DNA of 13,524 bases. It comes from an uncultured Acetatifactor sp. (GTDB lineage Bacteria; Bacillota; Clostridia; Lachnospirales; Lachnospiraceae). The translations under genes were made by a program, and so were the position numbers. Shown here piece after piece: positions 9,101 to 13,524 of this stretch (positions within the stretch are counted from its first letter, which is position 1; each line of letters starts with the position of its first letter). The stretch is taken from assembly GCA_910584375.1 (NCBI GenBank), contig CAJUAH010000053.1, positions 1 through 13,524 of the forward strand, in the 5' to 3' direction. Below the pieces are notes generated by a model. That model was given only the letters and a program-made list of their open reading frames with translations. It was not told where the DNA came from and made no database searches.

Positions 9101-11542
9101 ACCGTTTGCATTGTATGTCTCGATGACATCCGTGAGACTGCTGTAGGCAGACTGTAAATCGGATACATTGTTCTTGTAGGTCTCTAACTGGCGGCTTGCT
9201 TTTAGTTCCTCTTGAATGACGTTCCGGATCGTATCCCCGAACCCTGTTCCAGCCATACCCAGCGAGTCGAGCATGGTGTCTACATAGTCGTTTGTGATCT
9301 GGTCTATGATGCCATCCAGATCGTCAACATTGGTGATCTCTTCCCAGTTGATCGAGTCCGCTTTGCCAATATCGGCCATAGCACTGTTGATGCTGGTCAG
9401 GGCGGAGATCAATTCTGTGGAAGAGTAGTCGCCGTTGTAGAGGGTGGTGAGGGATGACTTTAGGGAGCCGATGGTGGACTGGAACTTGGAGAGGGATTCG
9501 CTGGAGAGGGCAGAAGAGAAAGAGAGTGGTTCATCACTGGTAATTTCTTTGGTCTTTTGAATCTTTTCTTGTAACTGCTCAAATGTCATGCTGCCAACAT
9601 TCTTGATTGTATAAGCAATTTCTAAATCCTCAGACGAAAGTTTATCTATATTATCTTGCCCAAACAATCCAACAAGACCTTGATAGTCCAAATTAGACAC
9701 CAGATTACGTTTCTTTAACAATTCTATCATTTCTTCGATAGTCATGTTATAGGTATGTGCAATAGCAATCAGTGCTTGATACTGTGCATTGGACTCACCT
9801 AATCCGAGAATTTCTTCAGCCGTAAGAGAACGATCATTTTCATCTTTGAGTTCATCTAATACATTTTGTACCTTGCCTTGTAAATCATTTGTATTTGCGT
9901 CAAAAGCTACATTAAAATTCCAACCATTAACAATAGATTTTAGTGTAGGATACATATTCTCGAAATATGTAGCAACATCAGAATCCCCATTTGCAATAGC
10001 TGTAGTCATTGCCGTTGATACAAAATCGGCATATTCATCGGCGGCTTCTTTTATTTCTGATTTATCTCCAGAAATAAATGCGTCATTATACTTCTGGGCA
10101 GCATCAGTAATATTTTTGAATGTATCTGTATATTGAGAATCGTCTGCAAAAATCTTTTCTTGAAGAATATATTGGTCGTAGAAATTCTTATATTTTTCAG
10201 TTAATTCTTTATATGAGTCAGCGTGCCTTTCAATATTTTTATATAGATTTCCAAAAGAATCATCTCCATTTATAAGGTTTTGCAAAGAGAGTATTTTATT
10301 ATATATCTCGTCCGCATTTCCAGTAATAGAGAGGCTTATTCCACGTTGACCAACTATTGATTCGGTTAAAGAATCAAAATCTCTAATTCCTTGTAAATTG
10401 TTTGTGCTTACCTTAATATTTACACCGATATTTTCAAGTTGAGCTACCATATCGTCTGTAATCTTTGTTAGACTACCAGCATATTCAGCCCAAGGGAAAT
10501 AAATAGTCTGTTCGCCATATTCATCAAGCATTCTTTCGATATTGTCTGTACCTTGAAAGAAGTTTGCGACATCATTCCAAAAACCGCCATGAGTAAAATC
10601 GTTTTTTGCTTCCTGCCATTTTACTTTAGAAAGTTTGTCTAATGCTTCTGTTTGACCATTGATTGCATCGGTAACATTATTAATAACACTTTCTTCTGTG
10701 CCAAACTTATCAATTAATTCATCTTGTACTGATAGGAGAGATTTTCTGGCGTTTGTTGTATCCTCTATAGAAGAACTTTCATCATTAATCACTTTGTATA
10801 ACTCTTCGATTTTTGACTTATATTCATCTATGGTAGATGAAGTTTCTTTGTATGAATCACCTAATTCTTGTGCTTTATCTCTAACTTCTTTAATGACTTT
10901 TGAAAATTTATATAAAACAGCAATTAAAGTAGTTACACCAGCAATTACAGATATATCAAATTTACTAAGCCTTATTCTGTCTTTAATTAGTTCTTTAGTT
11001 GCCTTTGCAAGTCCTTTTTTACTTCCAATCTCTAATTTATCAGCATTCACAGCACCAAAACTTGATAAAATTTCTTTCGCTTTTTCTTTGGTAAGTACCC
11101 CTCTTTTAACAGTTTCATCTAATAACGCTTTATTAAGAATAATCGTAGAAGCGGTTTCTTCACCATCTGATATGATTGAGAGTTGTGTTTGTATAAATTC
11201 TTCTGCTTTTTCCTTATTTAACGCAGACTGTATAATACTTTCTTTCAATTTCTCTGCACTAACAGTTTTTTCCGAAACCAATAAAGATGAACTAGTAGAT
11301 AATAAGCCAGCCTTTACTAATTGTTCTGCGCCATATTTAGAAATTAAATCGTTTTGTATTACAACTTCTTCTAATTCAGCTTGTGACAAGTTTCTCGTTG
11401 ACAAAACAAGAGCGGCTTGTTTTGCGGTTAAACCTTCTATTGCAACACCTAATCCTGAATAATTAGGTAATGTTATAGTGCTTATTTTATCAATGGCAAC
11501 TGCCATTTTATTTATACCTGTTATTGTTGTTTTGAATATCAT
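6185..11542 (-). CDS. Tail tape measure protein
   Basis: This 1785-residue protein sits just before the Dit gene. It has the helical, Gln/Ser/Ala-rich make-up of tape measure proteins, which fill the tail tube, fix its length and pass into the host at DNA injection. Visible parts: LTAKQAALVLSTRNLSQ near residue 40; a hydrophobic segment at about 195-215 (ISVIAGVTTLIAVLY); a poly-Ser linker near 970 followed by FKEQFDFFERRVKVLDDAVSLL; a long charged coiled coil at about 1340-1465; and a C-terminal segment near 1658 (YASGTRNITSNQLALTNE, then QEFIYR, GDKVFNN) seen in many Firmicutes tape measures. No peptidase or transglycosylase motif is evident. The start is uncertain. The ATG at 11540-11542 lacks a good ribosome site and lies in a repeat shared with the next unit; an in-frame ATG at 11504-11506 has AGGT nine bases upstream. 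The first ~668 codons are far more AT-rich than the rest. Confidence 0.88.
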   Translation of the reverse strand: MIFKTTITGINKMAVAIDKISTITLPNYSGLGVAIEGLTAKQAALVLSTRNLSQAELEEVVIQNDLISKYGAEQLVKAGLLSTSSSLLVSEKTVSAEKLKESIIQSALNKEKAEEFIQTQLSIISDGEETASTIILNKALLDETVKRGVLTKEKAKEILSSFGAVNADKLEIGSKKGLAKATKELIKDRIRLSKFDISVIAGVTTLIAVLYKFSKVIKEVRDKAQELGDSYKETSSTIDEYKSKIEELYKVINDESSSIEDTTNARKSLLSVQDELIDKFGTEESVINNVTDAINGQTEALDKLSKVKWQEAKNDFTHGGFWNDVANFFQGTDNIERMLDEYGEQTIYFPWAEYAGSLTKITDDMVAQLENIGVNIKVSTNNLQGIRDFDSLTESIVGQRGISLSITGNADEIYNKILSLQNLINGDDSFGNLYKNIERHADSYKELTEKYKNFYDQYILQEKIFADDSQYTDTFKNITDAAQKYNDAFISGDKSEIKEAADEYADFVSTAMTTAIANGDSDVATYFENMYPTLKSIVNGWNFNVAFDANTNDLQGKVQNVLDELKDENDRSLTAEEILGLGESNAQYQALIAIAHTYNMTIEEMIELLKKRNLVSNLDYQGLVGLFGQDNIDKLSSEDLEIAYTIKNVGSMTFEQLQEKIQKTKEITSDEPLSFSSALSSESLSKFQSTIGSLKSSLTTLYNGDYSSTELISALTSINSAMADIGKADSINWEEITNVDDLDGIIDQITNDYVDTMLDSLGMAGTGFGDTIRNVIQEELKASRQLETYKNNVSDLQSAYSSLTDVIETYNANGYITFDQLTALLEMEPQYLSCLIDANGQLQLNEQAMADLAQLRLNEAKAQVVQQAITELNRLSEEKQTRAVKNNSTAYANNESAIRHWNNSLYTAMQNAGLAVPLFAQLSSALGGAVSDGVSDEDINQVLDNAYKQFKLIDDLESSLGSNLGNVLGKSSSSSSSTDDFKEQFDFFERRVKVLDDAVSLLRANLKNLTGSFAKNQLLDQSSNILEERVRNYSDAAKMYQQKALESLSMLDAETQSKIIHGSVSLQDYIGEDSKAVTQAMNDYQGWADKVADCTQELASLQTQLRQLELDKFNHIVQDFTDQFDLRDNTKGLIDKQISLFEEAGQLVGKAFYEEQISQTQKQLSLLENEKAQLVNQLNTALNSGRIQKGTEEWLEMVKTLSDVDGNILDCKKSIETFDNAIQNLHWEVFDRVQDTFGNLSDEISNLLGTMKNAEVATPDNQWTDEGLTQLGLYAQQYELATYRASQYANEIDQLNADYIKGNYSATEYADKLADLSSSQWKAVNAAESAKDSILDLNETRVSVVSDGIQKEIDAYKELIDSQTEALDTEKELREYQNSIAEKSGSIAKMEKQLAAMQNDTTAAAVAKRKQLEEQLAQTRADLEETQYQHSVETQKESLNQQYENYEDARNQEIESLEESLKDRETIIAVSMESVRQNTQIIADQITEIANQHGIKVSTALTNSWASGENAIASYGEVLSQQTSTFIGNIMAVETQIYQLQTDADITALSLANMFGATADNLVGQLNASYFAETNLLNMTNALQNSLVNTLQGEYNVSNIVNSLNAVTNAAQKAKEALEATLQPITPPTIPGETTKSLPGMAAAVAAGNTGILKKYASGTRNITSNQLALTNESGQEFIYRTKDGSILTRLQPGDKVFNNVAVERLYQLGQGLIPADITPHIQFPQLNNIKKAEGTVNMNYDHLIEINGDVNDTNHFIKQISTVAEQAITNAVKTAEKTRKYGMF

Positions 11543-11546
11543 ACTA
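11528..11546. repeat. 19-bp direct repeat, copy 1 (unit boundary)
   Basis: TGTTTTGAATATCATACTA occurs here and again, identically, at 12692-12710. In both places it stands 8 bases before the first hairpin of a loop array. In this copy its complement contains the annotated tape measure start codon and the first few codons (MIFKT). Confidence 0.9.
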
Positions 11547-11554
11547 CTTTTTTT

Positions 11555-11619
11555 TACCGTTGTGGAGACGGTAGTAACTACTTGTGGAGAGTAGTTTTGC
11601 GTAACTTGTGGAGAGTTAC
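11555..11619 (+). repeat. Hairpin array 1: three stem-loops with invariant loop TTGTGGAGA
   Basis: Three adjacent stem-loops share the 9-base loop TTGTGGAGA but have unrelated stems. Hairpin 1 is TACCG/CGGTA (11555-11573), hairpin 2 is AACTAC/GTAGTT (11576-11596) and hairpin 3 is GTAAC/GTTAC (11601-11619). Every stem pairs perfectly. Loop starts are 22 and 24 bases apart, about two helical turns. The array ends 10 bases before a predicted -35 box on the plus strand, and on the minus strand it would lie in the leader of the tape measure gene. The loop is 7/9 to a DnaA box (complement TCTCCACAA) and contains the GGAG Shine-Dalgarno core, but neither explains the paired stems. Not an element I recognise. 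Confidence 0.9.
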
Positions 11620-11629
11620 ATAAAGACTA

Positions 11630-11658
11630 TAGACACCTTATATTTTGTATGATAAAAT
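11630..11658 (+). promoter_or_regulatory. Promoter of moron unit 1
   Basis: A -35 box TAGACA (11630-11635), 17-base spacer and -10 box TAAAAT (11653-11658) match sigma70/sigmaA spacing. The layout, including TTTTGT in the spacer, recurs before unit 2. It fires away from the tape measure gene and would start transcription near 11665, upstream of the GGAGG at 11683-11687. Confidence 0.7.
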
Positions 11659-11692
11659 AAACAATAAGATTTTGCAATATTTGGAGGTTAAT

Positions 11693-12331
11693 ATGGCTGA
11701 AAAATGCATATGCTGCGGAAAGAAAATTGGACTATTAAACGGTTCTCATTTAAATAATCAAATATGTGATAATTGTTATTTTCCGATTGATGGATACTTA
11801 CATGATATAAGACAAAGTTCTAACATCCAAACAATTGAAGAGAATTATAAGAATTTAATTCAAAAACTTAAAATATCTTCGTATAACGAAAATGGAAAAG
11901 AATATATTTTAAAAGTTGCTGAAAAACTTGTTTCTGAAAATAAAAATAGGATACAAGCAAAAGTTAAATTTGAGAACACAAGAAAAAACTTTAAAATAGC
12001 AACCAGCCATAAATTTGATGGATATAAAATATCAAACTATTTTGGTATTGTATCTGGCAATGCTGTAATAGGTACTGGTTTTTTATCGGAGGGCAGAGCA
12101 GCAGTAAGCGATACTTTTGGTATAGAAGACGATTCCTTTTCAAATAAAATAGAACAAGCAAAAAATTGTTCTATACAAAAAATGATTGACAATGCAATTA
12201 AACAGGGTGGCAATGCTTTAATCGGAGTTTCTTTTGATTATATCACTTTTTCTTCTAATATGATTGGTGTTGTCGCTAATGGCACAGTAGTTGAAATTGT
12301 AAAACAAGATGAACAAGTAAATGATAATTAA
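11693..12331 (+). CDS. Zinc-ribbon plus YbjQ-like (UPF0145) domain protein
   Basis: This protein has 212 residues. The start chosen is the ATG at 11693, five bases after GGAGG; a longer frame from TTG at 11645 would overlap the -10 box. The N-terminus has two CxxC pairs (C5/C8 and C25/C28), a likely zinc ribbon. Residues about 40-105 are charged and helical. Residues about 112-205 match the YbjQ / UPF0145 fold: KISNYFGIVSGNAVIGTGF, a central helix, then GGNALIGVSFDYIT and VVANGTVVEI. Members of that family are small pentamer-forming proteins, sometimes called heavy-metal binding on thin evidence; their function is not settled. Local G+C is very low (14 of 60 bases in 11881-11940). The gene is opposite to the tail operon, with its own promoter, and has no evident structural role, so it is best read as an accessory gene. 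Confidence 0.8.
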   Translation: MAEKCICCGKKIGLLNGSHLNNQICDNCYFPIDGYLHDIRQSSNIQTIEENYKNLIQKLKISSYNENGKEYILKVAEKLVSENKNRIQAKVKFENTRKNFKIATSHKFDGYKISNYFGIVSGNAVIGTGFLSEGRAAVSDTFGIEDDSFSNKIEQAKNCSIQKMIDNAIKQGGNALIGVSFDYITFSSNMIGVVANGTVVEIVKQDEQVNDN

Positions 12332-12377
12332 ATCATATATCACATCCTTTCAAAAAATAGAGTTTATAGGTAACAAT

Positions 12378-12611
12378 ATGGCACTTATTACATCTGAAAG
12401 AATAACAAAAACAAATAAAAACTCAAGAATTCAAAAAGTAACAAAATGCACTTATAATGTATTTACAGTTAATGAAATAAAATACATTCAATTTGATACA
12501 TATGGAACTTCTGAACGAAAGAGTGAATCAAAATCAAGCCAAACAATTCAGTTTGACAAAGAAACGGCAGAACACATAATAGAAATTTTGCAAAAAGAAT
12601 TTGATTTATAA
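12378..12611 (+). CDS. Conserved hypothetical protein, 77 residues
   Basis: This is the second gene of moron unit 1, starting 46 bases after the YbjQ-like gene and ending before the terminator. I prefer the ATG at 12378 (AGGT upstream at 12368-12371) over an ATG at 12321 that overlaps the previous gene, because the protein from 12378 (MALITSERITKTNK...) has a natural beginning. Features: basic N-terminus, central strand-rich segment (QKVTKCTYNVFTVNEIKYIQFDTYGTSER), an SQTIQF strand and a C-terminal helix (KETAEHIIEILQKEF). The pattern QKVTxCTYxVF...QxDTYG...SQxIQF looks familiar from small uncharacterised bacterial proteins, but I cannot name a function. Single alpha/beta domain, no membrane segment. 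Probably co-transcribed with the upstream gene. Confidence 0.7.
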   Translation: MALITSERITKTNKNSRIQKVTKCTYNVFTVNEIKYIQFDTYGTSERKSESKSSQTIQFDKETAEHIIEILQKEFDL

Positions 12612-12625
12612 ACCATTTTTTCTCC

Positions 12626-12658
12626 AAAGATCTGTTCATTAGAGGCAGGTCTTTTTTT
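12626..12658 (+). terminator. Rho-independent terminator of moron unit 1
   Basis: AAAGATCTG (12626-12634) pairs with CAGGTCTTT (12646-12654) over 9 bp with one G-T pair, around an 11-base loop, and runs into a seven-T tract at 12652-12658. It starts 15 bases after the stop of the 77-residue gene and closes the unit. There is no T run on the opposite side, so minus-strand late transcription should pass through. Confidence 0.85.
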
Positions 12659-12691
12659 GATATCCAAAACATTTCATAAATCACTTATCCA

Positions 12692-12710
12692 TGTTTTGAA
12701 TATCATACTA
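12692..12710. repeat. 19-bp direct repeat, copy 2 (unit boundary)
   Basis: Exact second copy of TGTTTTGAATATCATACTA, 1164 bp from the first, again 8 bases before a hairpin array. On the minus strand it reads MIFKT followed by five codons and a stop, that is, a dead copy of the tape measure gene's first codons. Confidence 0.9.
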
Positions 12711-12717
12711 TTATTTT

Positions 12718-12800
12718 TCTGCTTGTGGATAGCAGATATGGTGTTGTGGAGACACCGATACTGTTGTGGAGACAGTATTTTCTAACTTGTGGAGAGCTGG
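12718..12800 (+). repeat. Hairpin array 2: four stem-loops with loop TTGTGGA(G/T)A
   Basis: The stems are TCTGC/GCAGA with loop TTGTGGATA (12718-12736), GGTG/CACC plus an outer T-G pair (12739-12757), ATACTG/CAGTAT (12758-12778) and an imperfect CTAAC/GCTGG (12782-12800, one A-C mismatch and one T-G pair). The last three loops are TTGTGGAGA. Loop starts are 21, 20 and 23 bases apart. No stem matches those of array 1, yet pairing is preserved. The variant loop of the first hairpin is 8/9 to a DnaA box (complement CTATCCACA against TTATCCACA). The array ends three bases before a -35 box. Confidence 0.9.
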
Positions 12801-12803
12801 ATA

Positions 12804-12832
12804 TAGACTTTTATTTTGTTTTACAGTATAAT
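12804..12832 (+). promoter_or_regulatory. Promoter of moron unit 2
   Basis: A -35 box TAGACT (12804-12809), 17-base spacer and perfect -10 box TATAAT (12827-12832). The boxes, spacing and the TTTTGT in the spacer parallel unit 1. It would drive the lipoprotein-like gene at 12863. Confidence 0.75.
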
Positions 12833-12862
12833 AAGAAAAAGTCAAAGGAGATTGAAAGTTAT

Positions 12863-13423
12863 ATGAAAAAAAATCGCAGGTTTAGTTTTATGATGTTGCT
12901 TTTAATTGTGTTAGGATTATCAGATTGCTCATCACAAACAACCGATTTAAGCGGAAAATATATTTCTACTTTTAATAATGAAATATATTACATTTTTAAC
13001 GGAGAAAATTATTCTACAAATAATTTATGGAAGGATATTAATATTACTGACAATGGAAAAGGAACATATATCATCAAAGATGGAAAAATTATAACATATA
13101 TAAACGAAGATGAAAATTATCAATATGAACTTGGATACATGTATGATAATTATATTGTTTCTTTGTGGGAAGGAATATTACCAAAAACATACGAAAATAC
13201 TGTCATAACATACTCTCTTGGAGATTTACTTCTCTCAATTTACTTTAAAGATAATAAATCCTATGAATACAAAATAACATCTAATAATGAAATTATTTAT
13301 ACAGAAAATGGAGCATATACAATAAATGAAAATGAAATTATTTGCACAAGCGAAGAGGGTGTAATAACAACCTTTATCAGCGCAGACGATAAAGTCTTTT
13401 GCATTGAGTATGTGAAAGAATAA
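12863..13423 (+). CDS. Putative small secreted lipoprotein
   Basis: The protein has 186 residues from the ATG at 12863, with AAAGGAG 12 bases upstream (a rather long gap). Codons further upstream overlap the promoter and hairpins and are unlikely to be used. Residues 1-22 form a lipoprotein-type signal: basic MKKNRR, hydrophobic FMMLLLIVLGL, then S-D-C at 20-22 and SSQ. Asp before the Cys is unusual, since Gly, Ala or Ser is expected there. The mature part is Asn/Tyr/Ile-rich and beta-like, with repeated strand motifs (SGKYISTF, KGTYIIKDGKIITY, NGAYTINENEIICT), as in small extracytoplasmic beta-barrel or sandwich lipoproteins. I recognise no specific family. As a membrane-anchored moron product next to the tape measure gene it could be a superinfection-exclusion factor, like the Ltp lipoprotein of streptococcal phage TP-J34, which targets the tape measure protein. 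That is inference from context only. Confidence 0.7.
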   Translation: MKKNRRFSFMMLLLIVLGLSDCSSQTTDLSGKYISTFNNEIYYIFNGENYSTNNLWKDINITDNGKGTYIIKDGKIITYINEDENYQYELGYMYDNYIVSLWEGILPKTYENTVITYSLGDLLLSIYFKDNKSYEYKITSNNEIIYTENGAYTINENEIICTSEEGVITTFISADDKVFCIEYVKE

Positions 13424-13524
13424 TTAAAAGCGTTCTTCAAATATGGGTAAACAAAATACGCGTATTAATATCTCTCCGTTTCTTCCACCTACGGCTAGGA
13501 GAAATCCTTACTGATTTTAAGGTA
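13424..13524. other. Unassigned right edge with a 12-bp palindrome
   Basis: This is the space after the lipoprotein-like gene. It holds the perfect palindrome AATACGCGTATT at 13455-13466 and a weak CCGT/ACGG stem nearby. No T-rich terminator follows the gene, so unit 2 either lacks one or ends beyond the window. A minus-strand frame is open from the right edge to a TGA at 13437-13439 (28 codons), which could be the tail of the next late gene, but nothing identifies it. Confidence 0.35.

Noticed and set aside
10659..11462. Plus-strand 267-residue ORF opposite the tape measure N-terminus
   Set aside because: Antisense to a clear coding frame; Ser/Leu-rich composition is expected from the complement of an AT-rich helical gene, and there is no start signal.
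11560..11614. Replication-origin iterons (DnaA boxes)
   Set aside because: Most loops are only 7/9 to the DnaA box, there is no AT-rich unwinding element or replication gene, and promoters follow both arrays; kept only as an alternative in the findings.
11555..12800. CRISPR-like interpretation of the two arrays
   Set aside because: The repeated part is only 9 bases, the intervening parts are complementary arms rather than spacers, and no cas gene is nearby.
13478..13500. An eighth loop hairpin at the right edge (CCGT/ACGG stem with GTGGA in the minus-strand loop)
   Set aside because: The loop is 11 bases and differs from TTGTGGAGA at several positions; the stem is only 4 bp and the likeness may be chance.
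13437..13523. Minus-strand frame open from the right edge, ending ...DINTRILFTHI then stop
   Set aside because: Only 28 codons, basic and without a recognisable motif; it could be the end of the next late gene but cannot be told from chance.

Overview
The window looks like part of the late (tail) region of a siphovirus, most likely a prophage of a Gram-positive host in the Clostridia/Lachnospiraceae range. The grounds are family-level: a Dit / Tal / BppU tail-tip set of the Firmicutes-phage type, strong AGG-type ribosome sites, AT-rich accessory genes, and fiber motifs of the kind common in gut Firmicutes phages. No host gene or integration site is visible, so the host is an inference.

Layout. 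The left 11.5 kb is one minus-strand tail module, transcribed right to left: a 1785-residue tape measure protein (6185-11542), a strong hairpin terminator or attenuator (6139-6170), a distal tail protein (5284-6096), a large Tal-like baseplate hub with a C-terminal fiber-like part (2201-5287, overlapping the distal tail gene by ATGA), a 146-bp gap with a dyad, and a BppU-type upper baseplate/fiber protein with 18 coiled-coil heptads (1-2054, running off the left edge). These proteins would set tail length, close the tail tube, form the hub and carry the receptor-binding parts.

The right 2 kb is different. Two AT-rich units point the opposite way (plus strand) and sit immediately upstream of the tape measure gene. 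Each starts with the same 19-bp sequence, then a tandem array of small hairpins, then a sigma70/sigmaA-type promoter, then gene(s). Unit 1 carries a zinc-ribbon plus YbjQ-like protein and a 77-residue conserved hypothetical, and ends in a terminator. Unit 2 carries a small putative lipoprotein. They look like phage 'morons': self-contained accessory units expressed independently of the late operon, possibly from the prophage.

The most unusual signal is in the two arrays (11555-11619 and 12718-12800). Seven copies of a nearly invariant 9-base loop, TTGTGGAGA, are each bracketed by a different self-complementary stem, six of them perfect. The stem sequence varies but the pairing is kept, so a structure appears to be under selection, not just a linear binding site. 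I do not recognise this as a described element. A second point is that the start codon of the tape measure gene lies inside the 19-bp unit-boundary repeat, and that this gene's 5' 2 kb is much more AT-rich than the rest. Both suggest that this end of the gene was rebuilt by recombination.
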